From IMG/VR virus record IMGVR_UViG_3300020131_000108, positions 1-31,840 of that record: a DNA stretch of 31,840 nucleotides; one strand, 5' to 3'. The notes below the pieces were generated by a model. That model was not told the origin of the DNA. It saw only the letters and a program-made list of their open reading frames with translations, and searched no databases. Source of the DNA: a virus. Position 1 is the first letter of the stretch; the number at the start of each line of letters is the position of its first letter. The position numbers were made by a program, and so were the translations under genes. Positions 1 to 9,967 of this stretch are shown in pieces.

Positions 1-181
1 TCGGGTTCCTCTCTAAGTCGTGTGCTTTGGCGGCTCACCACGCGGAGGCTCCCCGATGGACCCCCGCAAATGTCAAACCCCTACTGCCTCCCCGGCAGAG
101 CCGGGGGAACTCCCGATTTGGTTAGAACCCGTATAAGTGACTTCACATCGTACGTAGTCAACGTGATGGAACCGAAGTCGA
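1..181. other. Downstream flank of the eCIS operon with a GC-rich hairpin
   Basis: No gene is supported here. Bases 90-96 (CCCCGGC) and 100-106 (GCCGGGG) form a perfect 7-bp stem with a 3-nt AGA loop. It lies about 75 bp beyond the stop codon of the last minus-strand gene. It could act as a transcription terminator, but no U-run follows on the minus strand, so a REP-like palindromic repeat is equally possible. Short open frames crossing this stretch have no recognisable features and were not called. Confidence 0.4.
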
Positions 182-2269
182 TTACGGTATTACAGGAGAA
201 CCAACAATGAACCAACTTTCAAACGTCCCACCTTCGATTCCATCCCCGGTGGGGCGTTTTGGCAGCCACGGTGGAAGATGATCGGCATCGATGCCTTTCT
301 CGTTTTTTGCATCGCGAATAAAGTCGCCTATCAGTAGAACGCGGTATTCCTGGTTTTCGACGAATCTCAGCCCAGGCCGAAATTGCGCTCCATTCACGAT
401 AGCGTCTGGCTCAGTTGCCTCAGTAAATTCCGATGATATCTCACCGTCTCTCTCGAATTTGACGCCTCCGACCCGTTTAATGGGCAGCTCGCACCAGCAG
501 TGTTCGTCCCGCTGTTTAAACAACACCCTGAAACTATGCTGATGAATGTCGCGATTTAATACCGGCCGGTCGAATGCGATTAATACGCCATTCCGATTCA
601 GATTGTCGATTGATGAAATGTTGGTTGGATCGGTCAATGGAGGCATCGGGTGCACCCAGTTGATCGCGCTAATATGCGCGAAGTGACCGGTCACCGTACT
701 GTCACCACCTACTTCGCACAGTGGCTTAAACGTGTGACGGCAGTCCTGGACCGTGGCGCGCACGCTAACCTCGCCGCCCACAGGTGGGATCGCAACGGTC
801 CAGCGCACTAATGCCAATGGTGCAAAGAAAAACCGTGTGCCGGCGGGTGGCGCCTCCTTCAGCAGCTCCCAAGGCACCACCAAATCAGGTGTGTTGAGCC
901 TCGCCGCGACGATCCAGAAATCACCGGATAGGCCATGTTGGGAGAAGGTCACGTTGAGGCCGGTACCCAAGAGCTCGATGGGGATACCGGGTGTGAACGC
1001 ATGGTCAGGTTCATCAGCAATCCCCGAACCGCCTGTCCACAACCGGAGGTAGAAGTATTTCTTTTTGTCGTCCGGGTCCCGATCGCTCAAGTATTTCTCG
1101 TGTGCCTGGGCATTCAACCAGTCGATCCATGCCTGGGGCACGGGCTTTGAGAGGGTAATTGTTTTTTCTTCCGGATCAAAACTCGTCGCGACAGTGGCGA
1201 GATGTCCCTGGAGTTCGGCCACCTTTTCCTGGTTGGGAAGGAAAGCGCCCCAGGGCATGACCTCCACAGCCTGACCTTTGAGTGGCTGAGCGGCTTGATC
1301 GCGCGGCAGTGTCAGGAATTTGATTTTAACCAGTTGGCCCTCCTCTTCGAGTACCTGCACGCGATAATAGGGCGAAGCGTTGTCGTAGCCCCAGATGAAC
1401 CGATTGGTCGCCGTCAGCTGCACTCGAATGGTCTGGTTTTCGGCACCCAGGTAACCTGCCGTCACTTTCGGCTTGCAGGGGTCTTCCGTGATCCCCGCCC
1501 CCCCAAAGGTGATCGTCAATCGGACCTTGGAGCGCAGCTCGAAGTTAGCCTCATCAAAGAGATGGGGCTTACCCGTGTCGTCGCCTTGGCGGGGTGCCGT
1601 GAGTTGCGCCTTTAGCGCTTCGAAGGCCTCCGCGCAAGAAATTCTGGGGAAATCGGGCAGTACTTCGGGCAGTACCTCAATCCGGCGCATCCGGCGCATG
1701 CGCGCCGAGGCGTCTACGGCTAGCGCCCGTTCGAGCAACTCGCTGTCTTCCACCACCGTGACGCACTGTTCCCAACCGCGCAGGTACACAAGGTCATGGC
1801 GAATCTTGAAGGAACCATCTGCACTAGTCAGGTCCACCACCGACGGTCGAGTAGGTAGGTTCCTCAAGTCAGCATCGATCTGCAGCCAATCGGTCTGGTT
1901 CAGAAATCGCTCCGTGATGTCGGGTCCCCTGGCGACGACTTCGGTGGTAGTCTCGAAGCGGAGGCCGCCCAGATAATAGCTGCCGTCGCCCAAGGTAAAA
2001 TCATAAGTCTCCTTGCTCGGAGGGAACTCTTCACCCAGGGCTGGAGGCATCGTCACCGTTGCCGCAGTGATATCGTCTACGAGAAACCCGTCGTTGGGCG
2101 TACCGCTTGCACATACCGTCTCTGCCAGAATTCGGCGTGCCTCCTCGTCATCGATACGCTCGCTTTCGTTCCAGTCCGAGTCCAGAATCACTCTGCCCTG
2201 TTGCATGCGGACGCTCGAGTAACGCTTTTGCGGCTGGAACAGGAATCGCGAGATATCTTTCGCTGACAT
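182..2269 (-). CDS. DUF6519-type eCIS/tail-locus protein
   Basis: This is a 695-aa protein, the last gene of the eCIS operon inside the window. Its N-terminus (DISRFLFQPQKRYSSVRMQQ, followed by GRVILDSDWNE) matches the opening signature of DUF6519 proteins, which sit at the distal end of eCIS baseplate loci next to tail-protein-I homologues. The rest looks beta-rich with no catalytic motif; residues from about 540 resemble an Ig-like or adhesin-like beta-sandwich region. The start has a modest AGGA Shine-Dalgarno, and the gene begins 11 nt after the stop of the gp7/Afp12-like gene, so the two are probably co-transcribed. A baseplate-peripheral or fibre-network role is inferred from context only. 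Residues ~193-207 carry two short tandem duplications (RMR-RMR and LPEV-LPDF). Confidence 0.8.
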   Translation of the reverse strand: MSAKDISRFLFQPQKRYSSVRMQQGRVILDSDWNESERIDDEEARRILAETVCASGTPNDGFLVDDITAATVTMPPALGEEFPPSKETYDFTLGDGSYYLGGLRFETTTEVVARGPDITERFLNQTDWLQIDADLRNLPTRPSVVDLTSADGSFKIRHDLVYLRGWEQCVTVVEDSELLERALAVDASARMRRMRRIEVLPEVLPDFPRISCAEAFEALKAQLTAPRQGDDTGKPHLFDEANFELRSKVRLTITFGGAGITEDPCKPKVTAGYLGAENQTIRVQLTATNRFIWGYDNASPYYRVQVLEEEGQLVKIKFLTLPRDQAAQPLKGQAVEVMPWGAFLPNQEKVAELQGHLATVATSFDPEEKTITLSKPVPQAWIDWLNAQAHEKYLSDRDPDDKKKYFYLRLWTGGSGIADEPDHAFTPGIPIELLGTGLNVTFSQHGLSGDFWIVAARLNTPDLVVPWELLKEAPPAGTRFFFAPLALVRWTVAIPPVGGEVSVRATVQDCRHTFKPLCEVGGDSTVTGHFAHISAINWVHPMPPLTDPTNISSIDNLNRNGVLIAFDRPVLNRDIHQHSFRVLFKQRDEHCWCELPIKRVGGVKFERDGEISSEFTEATEPDAIVNGAQFRPGLRFVENQEYRVLLIGDFIRDAKNEKGIDADHLPPWLPKRPTGDGIEGGTFESWFIVGSPVIP

Positions 2270-2280
2270 GATGATCGTCC

Positions 2281-4641
2281 TCAGGTCTCGTTGATGTATT
2301 GCGCGATCAGGCCGAAAGGCATGAACTCATTCACTTTTGCCTTGAGGTCGTCCAGCTTGATAGAGCTCAACAGACTGCTGAAGGCGCCGATCTCCGAACG
2401 GTTCTCGGCCCCGCGGATAATGGAGGCCGGTGCCGTTCCACTGAGTTGGGCATAACCCGGATCACCAAAGCGCCGGGATGTAAAAAAATGGTTTGGAATC
2501 GCCGGCGGAAAGAAGTGGGATTCGAACTGCGGCGGCAATCGCTTCTGGGGATCCTCGTTGCTCGCACTGAATCGAAAACAGCCATGCTGATTGTCGGTAA
2601 CCCTGACGAGGCCCTGGATGAGCGCCTCGCTGGCAAATAGGCGGTTGACCGTGACATCACCGAATACGGTGACGCGCTGCATCTCGACTTGACCCAACTG
2701 AGTCTCGATCGCCGGCGACAGCATTGGGTCGATGCTCTGCACGATGGAGTCGCGGATAACGAGCTTCTGAATAATACCCCGGGTGCCTGAGACTTCATCT
2801 TCGACAATGGGTCCGACGATCGAAGATTCGATGACCAGCTCTTCGACTTTGCCTCGCACCAGTAGCCTCACATAGGGAATCGCCTGACAGGCGTTGGACT
2901 CGATGCGCGATTTCTCACCCCCTGGATCCAGCGTGCAGTGGCGGATGACGACTTGGTGAAACTCTCCCTCCAACACCAGGGCTGCAGCAATCGGCAGACA
3001 AGGCGCAGAGCCGGCCGTGGCACCTTCTTGCTCAATGCCGATCCATAGGCCGTTCAATGTCAGTTCGGCCTTGCTCAGTCCCGCAAATACCCACTCGATA
3101 CTAGTCGGCACAACCCGCTTGATGTAAGGGCGCTGGAAGTTCGTGGCTTGGAAGGTGACCTTATCGATGCCGGTGACGTCGCCGTCCGGCAGATAGGTCT
3201 TGCTGTCGTCGAATCGAAAAACGCCCGAGACTGGAGAGGACGGTACGTTCATCATCACCGGACCGGGGTTATTGTTGCCACCGTTCGGGATTGGGACGGG
3301 ATGAACGCCTGGTGCCGCATTATCATCGTATCGGTCATGCGTTCCCGCGCCTATCCTGCCCGAGAACCCGTAGTGATACACAGGCACCCACACATTTTGG
3401 TTCGGCACGGTTAGGAACCAAAATCGTCCACGTTCGGGGTCGACGACTAAAGTCTTTTCCGATGAAAGCATTCCAAGGCTTGCACCCCAGTCCTCGAGGT
3501 TGCCTGCGGCAATCCGTTGGTGCTCGATGACGGGTGCATTGATGTCGGGGCCTTTAGCGACAGCAACGGCGCTGGGATCGAACTGGATCTTTGTTGGGAT
3601 CAGGTGTGCCTTGGGCGAGTCCTCGGTGATCGCCCCTGCCAGCAACTTATCGAAATGCTTCAAGATATCAACGGATTCATCGAGACTTTCAATCGTCTCG
3701 CGCAGACGCGCCTCGTCGCGAAACAGGCTCCTCACATAGCGTGACAACTCATCTGCGGCTAGCTGCGAAAGCCCCTGCTTGAGCAGTTCATCGATCAACC
3801 CGGCCGTGATCATGTATCGCGCCTCCCCAAGCAGGCGACAGAGAATCGGCGCCGGTAGCTCCCACTCGCACGGTGGACGGCACTTCTGCGGACCAGATCT
3901 CTGATCGGGACGGAACAACGGGACATCACGCCCCGAAGGGTCAAAGGTAAATCGCCCTTCGCCGAAATTGGCAGCGGTGGCAAAGTTGACCTCGAACGGC
4001 AGCAACCGGAACAGGTGGAAGTTGAGCTTGGGAATGTTGTAACGGCCGAGCTTGCCGTGCAGTTGACGAAAGTCCGGCGTGTGAAAGAACTCGTCGAACG
4101 GGCTGTCAACCAACGCGGCACTACGGATGGATTTGAGCTTCGCCCAGCCTCCGGGCGGCGTCTCGGTGACAAACCCCACCCGTTCCGGTGGCTCGGGATC
4201 GAGCCCGTGACGGGCGCGGGCCAGCCGCCGAAAGCTCTCGACGACCTTGCCTTCCCAGCCGGTGATATCCTGGATGAGCTTCTCGAGGACCAGTGGGGTG
4301 CCCTTGCGTCTCCGGTAGAAGATCGTCCGCGCTACATCTACCCGGCGCCCGCGACGGTTAAGTTCATGCACCAGCCGCGTTCCGAGCAGGTCGCCAATAT
4401 AGGCAATGGCCCAGTCGTCGCACAGTTCGATGAACGGGTCATCCCACAGACGATCGATGCTGCGCCGGGCGATCGCCGCCTGACGGGCAACGATCTCCAC
4501 GATCGACCGCAGCACGCCGGGATTTTCCGCAAGCCCATCCTCATCCTTGTAAATCGCGGGGATCCAGTCCCAGATCTTTTCGGTGTAGTACCGTTCGAAG
4601 AGATCGTGCGCGGGGGTTAGGGCCTCCTTGCCGTTTGTCAT
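2281..4641 (-). CDS. Tail protein I / Afp12-like baseplate wedge protein
   Basis: This is a 786-aa protein. The first ~150 residues resemble the phage P2 tail protein I family (YYTEKIWDWIPAIYKDEDG, then ARTIFYRRRKGTP and LIQDITGW). In CIS baseplates this domain corresponds to T4 gp7/Afp12 and joins the wedge to peripheral fibres. From about residue 520 there is a repetitive beta-strand stretch with many short Val/Ile strands, like a right-handed beta-helix. The C-terminus (FTSRRFGDPGYAQLS, then EIGAF and EFMPFGLIAQY) matches the version common in eCIS loci. The ATG is preceded by a strong GGAGGAG site and lies 15 nt after the preceding stop. The long C-terminal part could be a surface-exposed or receptor-related module, which is inference. 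Confidence 0.82.
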   Translation of the reverse strand: MTNGKEALTPAHDLFERYYTEKIWDWIPAIYKDEDGLAENPGVLRSIVEIVARQAAIARRSIDRLWDDPFIELCDDWAIAYIGDLLGTRLVHELNRRGRRVDVARTIFYRRRKGTPLVLEKLIQDITGWEGKVVESFRRLARARHGLDPEPPERVGFVTETPPGGWAKLKSIRSAALVDSPFDEFFHTPDFRQLHGKLGRYNIPKLNFHLFRLLPFEVNFATAANFGEGRFTFDPSGRDVPLFRPDQRSGPQKCRPPCEWELPAPILCRLLGEARYMITAGLIDELLKQGLSQLAADELSRYVRSLFRDEARLRETIESLDESVDILKHFDKLLAGAITEDSPKAHLIPTKIQFDPSAVAVAKGPDINAPVIEHQRIAAGNLEDWGASLGMLSSEKTLVVDPERGRFWFLTVPNQNVWVPVYHYGFSGRIGAGTHDRYDDNAAPGVHPVPIPNGGNNNPGPVMMNVPSSPVSGVFRFDDSKTYLPDGDVTGIDKVTFQATNFQRPYIKRVVPTSIEWVFAGLSKAELTLNGLWIGIEQEGATAGSAPCLPIAAALVLEGEFHQVVIRHCTLDPGGEKSRIESNACQAIPYVRLLVRGKVEELVIESSIVGPIVEDEVSGTRGIIQKLVIRDSIVQSIDPMLSPAIETQLGQVEMQRVTVFGDVTVNRLFASEALIQGLVRVTDNQHGCFRFSASNEDPQKRLPPQFESHFFPPAIPNHFFTSRRFGDPGYAQLSGTAPASIIRGAENRSEIGAFSSLLSSIKLDDLKAKVNEFMPFGLIAQYINET

Positions 4642-4656
4642 AGGATTCTCCTCCGC

Positions 4657-6990
4657 TTACGACGCCGGCGTGCCGCTGATCAAAAGACGGTCGAGAAAAT
4701 TGCGATACCGGCTCTGCGCCACCGTGATGGCAAAGGGCGCGGGCCGACCGTCCACTGTCATGGCGCGCACCGAGCGCGTTCCTTCGACCGAGAGCACCGC
4801 ATCAAAGATCCGGCTACGGAAGAGCGGACTCCCGATCGGGATGTTTTCCAGTGCCAGAATACCGGTATCACGATCAATGAGCGTCTGCCTGACCTGCTCG
4901 ACAACGGTTTGCGCGCTGAACCGCGGCTCGATCTCCAGATCGATGATGAGCTCGGATGGCTGTGCCTGCGCCTCTTCCGCAACGAGCGGCGTGGTGGGAT
5001 CGGCTTGACCGATCAGGAGTGCCCTGAGCGCCTTGGCGATATCGCCTCCGTCGGAGATAAACCAGACCTTCACCGCTGCGCTCTGGGAGGTCTCATCCCA
5101 TACCCACTCGACATGCGCGTTGATCACACCGCCGAACTCGCGTGCCAAGGCTTCGAAGTCCGGCACCGATACGGCGCGATCCAGGAGAAGCGCGCTGTTG
5201 GGAGCATTCCGGCGGATGTCCTTGCGCTGGTCGGCATCGGCACCGCCGCCGGCGGCAACCGGGTTCGTCACCCGCCGCAGTCCCTCGACGGGCCTGGCAA
5301 GCTGGCTGATCGCCCCGGCCGGCGGTTTGGCCGCACCGGCGCCGAAGCGGTAAGTGGCGGTGATATTGTCCACCCCGGTGGGAAGGCGCGTCCCCGTTTT
5401 GCCGTCACCGAAGGTGACGAGGGTCTCCTGCTCATCGTTCTGACGGACGACGTAGATCTCATCTTGCGGACCAGCGCCAAAGAAGCTCGCCACTTCCCGC
5501 CACTTGATCCCGTTGACGCGTACTTCCAGTGTGCTGCGGCGGCCATTGAGCGCCGAGGGATCGTTGAGGTATGTCAGCGGTTTATTCTCAAGGGTAAACG
5601 ACTGAAACGCCTGCGAGGCATCGCCGCTGCCTAGGACCTCGTTGAATACGGTTTCTCCGCGCGTGGCGCGGACGAGATTGCCGAAGGCGGTGACTGGTGT
5701 GCGCAAGGACGTTACGAACGGCGCTAGGTCTGGTGCAAGCTGAATTTTGCCCTCACCTTTAGGATTGATATCAACGCCGCCGTTTGTGCGCACCCCGTTG
5801 TCTTGTGCATCCAGCAACAACAGCTCACTCGGCTTGGTAACACCAGCGGGCAGCGGCTCAACCACACCCTCGATAGACACCCCTAATAAGGCAAAGTCGG
5901 CCACGCCTAAATGCGTTTTGGCGACGCTCGTCAGCCTGCCAGCGGCAGTCATGTTGAGATGGATAACCAAGCGCAACGGATCGCAGATAAAGTCGTCGGG
6001 GAAACCGGGGCTAATGACGATGCGAGTCGCCGGAAGCGTTGTCGCAGGAACGCCATCTGTGGCTGGCCGGACCTCTACAGGGAAAATCGAGACTGAGGTA
6101 ATAATCGCTGCATGCAACTCCTTGCCGCACTGTATGATGACCGAGTCTTGTTCGGCCAATTGCGGATACAACGCATCCAGGACAATCTGCGTTTGGCTGA
6201 GCTCCAGCGGGTTTACCGAGGCCGTCAGACGGGGTGACAAGACTCCGATGGCGCTGAGTTGCACCAAAGGACCAAACCTAGGAGCAGGAACAATCTCTAC
6301 TCTTACGTATGTCGCACCGTCCAGCGCGTTGATCCTGCGGGTACTAGTGACGCGCCCGGCTTGCAGTTCAGTCGGTGCATCTGCGGAACCCGGACGCTTC
6401 CAGCGCAACAACACAAGCTGGTCGGCGGTGAGCGCGGCGGTGCTAGCCTCTAGCAGAATTTCATCGCCCGGGAACCGGTCACGCACCGGTCCTAGCGTCC
6501 ATTCATTCTTCAGCGAGTGGATTACATGCTCCACCTCGGTCTCGAATACCTGCGGCGGCTCGCTGCCAAACGCGTTCGAACGGAAACCTGTTCGCGGAGG
6601 CAACACGATGGGGCGGTTGCCCTCGGCGATCGCCGCCAGCACTACGGAGGCCGCCAGCGCAGGACGCGCCTGGTATCCGATCAGTCCGACCAGCTTGCGA
6701 AGCGATGGGCGCAGCACCGCGGTGCGCAGGTAGCTTTCATTGGCGACGCGCTCGTCATAGAAGCCTAGGACGTCGAGCACATATGCCCACATTTCGAGCA
6801 GCATAAGGCCCAGGTCGTCCCCTTCGCGCGCCCGCCATCCCGCAAGCGGCGCATACGTGGGAAAGTCGCGCAGCATCGCCAGGCGATATTCGGGGAATCC
6901 GGCCATCTGGCGAGGCAGCGCGGATAGGCCGGCGGGAATGTCCGGCTTGGCCGGGTGCTTCAATTCGTCACACGGGCAGCATACCGTCAT
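4657..6990 (-). CDS. Putative baseplate assembly protein (baseplate J/gp6-like, second copy)
   Basis: This 777-aa product is a large baseplate-J-like protein of the 'putative baseplate assembly protein' type found in eCIS and related tail loci. The N-terminus has a Cys cluster (CCPCDELKHP) followed by GLSALPRQMAGFPEYRLAML. The region around WAREGDDLGLMLLEMWAYV-like (residues ~52-77) and the 'FGDGKTGTRLPTGVDNITATY' area carry the family features of gp6/J proteins that form the wedge ring around the hub. An ATG at 6999 has its SD directly abutting it. The ATG at 6990 has GGAGG about 9 nt upstream and overlaps the preceding stop as ATGA, so 6990 was chosen. It follows another, longer gp6-like gene; the pair probably supplies two non-identical wedge subunits. 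Confidence 0.82.
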   Translation of the reverse strand: MTVCCPCDELKHPAKPDIPAGLSALPRQMAGFPEYRLAMLRDFPTYAPLAGWRAREGDDLGLMLLEMWAYVLDVLGFYDERVANESYLRTAVLRPSLRKLVGLIGYQARPALAASVVLAAIAEGNRPIVLPPRTGFRSNAFGSEPPQVFETEVEHVIHSLKNEWTLGPVRDRFPGDEILLEASTAALTADQLVLLRWKRPGSADAPTELQAGRVTSTRRINALDGATYVRVEIVPAPRFGPLVQLSAIGVLSPRLTASVNPLELSQTQIVLDALYPQLAEQDSVIIQCGKELHAAIITSVSIFPVEVRPATDGVPATTLPATRIVISPGFPDDFICDPLRLVIHLNMTAAGRLTSVAKTHLGVADFALLGVSIEGVVEPLPAGVTKPSELLLLDAQDNGVRTNGGVDINPKGEGKIQLAPDLAPFVTSLRTPVTAFGNLVRATRGETVFNEVLGSGDASQAFQSFTLENKPLTYLNDPSALNGRRSTLEVRVNGIKWREVASFFGAGPQDEIYVVRQNDEQETLVTFGDGKTGTRLPTGVDNITATYRFGAGAAKPPAGAISQLARPVEGLRRVTNPVAAGGGADADQRKDIRRNAPNSALLLDRAVSVPDFEALAREFGGVINAHVEWVWDETSQSAAVKVWFISDGGDIAKALRALLIGQADPTTPLVAEEAQAQPSELIIDLEIEPRFSAQTVVEQVRQTLIDRDTGILALENIPIGSPLFRSRIFDAVLSVEGTRSVRAMTVDGRPAPFAITVAQSRYRNFLDRLLISGTPAS

Positions 6991-9590
6991 GTCTGACATT
7001 CCTCCGTTACCGCTTGCTGCTCTTGCCGGGTGATGATGCGTAAGGATCCGCGTTCCGGGAAGCGAGGATCATTTTGCAGACGGATGACCTGGTCGTGGCC
7101 CACATTGAAGGTGAGCTCAACGAACTCACGTAGCTCGGTAATACCCCTTGCTCTTAGGCACATCTTCTCGACGCCGTGCACGCCGGCAACGTCCTGAATC
7201 GCAGCCTCAAGCGCCGAGCGGCGCAGTGGCGTGCCGAAGGTGAAATTATCCGGATCGAAGAATCCCTTGGCAGGCCGCACGCCTTTCCGTCCGACCAGCG
7301 CTTCCAGGACACGCGCTTTCACCTGACCGGCGTAAGCGAACGGCTCGATGCAGATTGTGATTTCGAGATCGATGTTGACAAAGCGGGAGTTACGGACAAA
7401 CACTTCGCGGCCCGCTTGCCGCACGCAGTCCACCAGGTTTTCGAGTTCCGCTCGATGCGCAGGGCTGAGCTCAAACGATCCCAGCGGGTCGGGGGTGACA
7501 AAAACGCTCAGCCAGCTGCCGGTCCAGCGGAAGCGGGCGCCGGCACGCTGGACCCACGGCAGACGTTCGGCGATTTCGGCGTAATCTTCCGGCCGCACGG
7601 CGCGGAAAGTGATTGCCCGAAATGCCTCAGGCGCCAGTTGCTTGATGACCGCCGGGTCCTCCGGATCAACGCCGCTGGTGATCGGCAAAGGGTTGGTGAC
7701 GGCATCGAGCACACTGGCGAGATCAGCTTGCGCCTCGTCCTCGGGGTTCCTCAGGTTGACTACTGTGTCGGCGGGCAAATTAGCCCTCGTGCCCGGGCCG
7801 GTGCGATAGCGGACTCTGAAAACGGTTTCCTTGGGCGGTGTACTCCCGAACTCGCCATCGCCGAAACGGATGGTGAACCCCGATACACTGGCGTAATCCA
7901 TATGCTCGATCACCTCGCCAATGCGCCGGAAGCCGATCACGCGACGCCAAGTCCCGTCGTCGAGCGTGAACGCGTCTTCAAAGCCGCGAGTGTCGAGTAA
8001 GGTGCGCTGCCAATGCCAGATCTGAGGCGTTGCGAGCGGTTGAAGATTATCAGCCTCGACCTCTTGGAGCTCCACCTCGGGCTTGGTGTCGTGCAGTGCG
8101 CCGAGCCAGCCGAGGCCCCGTGTCTCGGTTTGCTTCAGGCTATAAAGGAAAGTCCCGCTGCGGCGGCAGGCTATTTCATCGAGCGGACCCTGGCGCTCGA
8201 CGGCCCGGCTCACGTTCTTTGCCAGATCTAGCGGGATGTTATCGTTCGTACCGATGGTAAAGAATTCAGTGACGGTCTCGCCAGCGGTGGCAAACACGAG
8301 ATTACCATGGACAACCATGTCGCTCAGACACATTTCAAACGGCAACGCCTGGGCTTCCTCCCACCGAATACGGGTAATCGCGATAGGGTTATTGTTTTCG
8401 AGGTTCAGCGGATCCGTTGTGTGCTCAACCTCGACTACGCGAATAAGCTGGCGGCGCACCGGCACGGATGGGTCTTCCGGCTCCGTCTTGAGCAACAGCC
8501 ACTTGCCGATCCAAAACTTCGCAGCATCCTCGCCCGCAGGTATCTGTTCTGGCATCGGAAATGTCCCGCACAAAAACAGTTCCGTCGCCCCGACCGGAAG
8601 GCACGGCTTCGCGGCATCCGGAATGTGCACAGGCACCTCGTTCCATTCGGCGTGCACCCAGAACTTGATGGGCTTGCCTTCATCGGCGGTAGTATCGCTA
8701 AGGCCGTGGCCGAGCTCGAAGGGGATCGGCGGTTCACCTTGACCCTGCGCCCAGACACGGCTGCCAGCGTTCAGAAACGTCCCCCCCGTCTTTACTTTTA
8801 GGTCCAGGAATGTGCTCGCTGTCAGCCCGTCATGAATTTGATAGTCCACAAGCCGCGTGTGATGGCGCAACGAACGCCGCTGGGTGGCCGTCTCCAGATA
8901 GGCTTCGCGCGCATATCGGTCCTGGATGTAGGAGAGCTCGTCGCCCAAGGCTGCCATGATCTCGGCCAGCATGACGCCGGCGTCGGCTTCGATCTTCTCT
9001 CTCCAATCCGGATAGCGCTGCGACGCGAAATCGAGCAGCGCATTGCGAATGCTGACAAAATCGCGTGCGAGGTAGTCGATGGGAAAGTCAACGAATGGCT
9101 CCGGCGGGCATTCAAGACCCCGTGGCTTGCAATCGAGAGCGCTGGGACAGCCCTGTTTGAAGCTGAACTCAACACCATTGAAGAAACGATCAATGCGCTG
9201 CTTCGGCTCGTCGATGATCGTCAACCGATAGATCGAAAAGTCGCCCGGCTCGGACGTTTGCACCTCCAGTACCGTGCGCATTTCCCCATCTAGCGGCACC
9301 TGTTTGTAAGTTGCGCGCACGATCGGCACACCGGCCAGACGTTCGCCGCCCGAGACACTATTGATAGTGACCGTATCCATGGAAACGTCTAAGGGCAGAT
9401 CCCCCGTATTGACGATCGGATCGCTGAGCTTATCGGGATCGGGAGTAGCAGGATCGTTATCGGGATCGATGAGAAAGAAGACGCGGAGAACAGTCTGGTC
9501 CGCGGGATCGACAACCTGGATAAAATCGATCCCTGTCACCCGCTTTACGGGTTGTTCGAGCAATGCGGTCAGCCTATCTTCGCCAGGCAT
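6987..9590 (-). CDS. Baseplate J / Afp11-like wedge protein (gp6-like)
   Basis: This 867-aa protein is the main gp6/Afp11-type wedge candidate. A unique N-terminal ~170 residues include Cys-rich segments (CPSALDC, LECPPEPF). They precede the conserved start of the J-like core: FPIDYLARDFVSIRNALLDF, YPDWREKIEADAGVMLAEIM and LSYIQDRYAREAYLETAT. A second conserved block, FTIRFGDGEFGSTPPKETVF and RYRTGPGTRANLPADTV, lies near residues 575-610. These blocks define the family that polymerises into the baseplate iris ring. The start overlaps the gp25 stop by one base (TGATG), and the end overlaps the next gene by four (ATGA), indicating translational coupling through the wedge genes. Confidence 0.87.
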   Translation of the reverse strand: MPGEDRLTALLEQPVKRVTGIDFIQVVDPADQTVLRVFFLIDPDNDPATPDPDKLSDPIVNTGDLPLDVSMDTVTINSVSGGERLAGVPIVRATYKQVPLDGEMRTVLEVQTSEPGDFSIYRLTIIDEPKQRIDRFFNGVEFSFKQGCPSALDCKPRGLECPPEPFVDFPIDYLARDFVSIRNALLDFASQRYPDWREKIEADAGVMLAEIMAALGDELSYIQDRYAREAYLETATQRRSLRHHTRLVDYQIHDGLTASTFLDLKVKTGGTFLNAGSRVWAQGQGEPPIPFELGHGLSDTTADEGKPIKFWVHAEWNEVPVHIPDAAKPCLPVGATELFLCGTFPMPEQIPAGEDAAKFWIGKWLLLKTEPEDPSVPVRRQLIRVVEVEHTTDPLNLENNNPIAITRIRWEEAQALPFEMCLSDMVVHGNLVFATAGETVTEFFTIGTNDNIPLDLAKNVSRAVERQGPLDEIACRRSGTFLYSLKQTETRGLGWLGALHDTKPEVELQEVEADNLQPLATPQIWHWQRTLLDTRGFEDAFTLDDGTWRRVIGFRRIGEVIEHMDYASVSGFTIRFGDGEFGSTPPKETVFRVRYRTGPGTRANLPADTVVNLRNPEDEAQADLASVLDAVTNPLPITSGVDPEDPAVIKQLAPEAFRAITFRAVRPEDYAEIAERLPWVQRAGARFRWTGSWLSVFVTPDPLGSFELSPAHRAELENLVDCVRQAGREVFVRNSRFVNIDLEITICIEPFAYAGQVKARVLEALVGRKGVRPAKGFFDPDNFTFGTPLRRSALEAAIQDVAGVHGVEKMCLRARGITELREFVELTFNVGHDQVIRLQNDPRFPERGSLRIITRQEQQAVTEECQT

Positions 9591-9967
9591 CAGAGTGTGA
9601 CCTCCAGGTTCAGGAATCGGCGCTCTTGCTTCGCCAGAATGGTATAGACGATGGCGATGTTCAGTCGCTCGTTGTCCGCCTCGGCCTTGACGCCGTCGGT
9701 GCGGATGAGGGTGCCCAGCCAGGTGGTGAGCGCCTGGAAGATCAACGTCTGCGCCAGCGACGCCGTAGCCGGACTGTTCGGCGCGAAGATCATCCGCCTG
9801 ACCCCGGCGCCAAAATCCGGGCGATTGATGCGCTCACCCTGCGCGGTAAAGAGCACCTGGCGAATAAGCTGCTTGATGTATTGCTCGTAGTCGTTTTCCT
9901 GAGCGAGCCGGCCGAGGCGGTCATTGATCGCGAAGGGGAAATGGATGGCAGTGATCCGGGTGTTCAT
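9590..9967 (-). CDS. gp25-like baseplate wedge protein (Afp9-like)
   Basis: This 125-aa protein has the length and motif order of the gp25/lysozyme-like baseplate family (GPW_gp25): HFPFAINDRLGRLAQENDYE, then IRQVLFTAQGERINRPDFGAGVRRMIF and a C-terminal NIAIVYTI segment. It keeps the family 'GER...P.FG..L/V...F' core that contacts the first sheath disc and nucleates sheath assembly. It sits between the spike and the first gp6-like gene, the standard order in P2, Afp and T6SS loci. It ends in a TGATG overlap with the Afp11-like gene. The function assignment is secure; the exact interface is known only from homologues. Confidence 0.9.
   Translation of the reverse strand: MNTRITAIHFPFAINDRLGRLAQENDYEQYIKQLIRQVLFTAQGERINRPDFGAGVRRMIFAPNSPATASLAQTLIFQALTTWLGTLIRTDGVKAEADNERLNIAIVYTILAKQERRFLNLEVTL

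Noticed and set aside
22-210. Plus-strand open frame at the left edge
   Set aside because: It spans the hairpin and the 3' end of the DUF6519 gene, with no motif or SD.
5747-6733. Plus-strand open frame of 328 codons
   Set aside because: It lies entirely opposite the baseplate-J gene and is Ser/Arg/Thr-rich without recognisable motifs.
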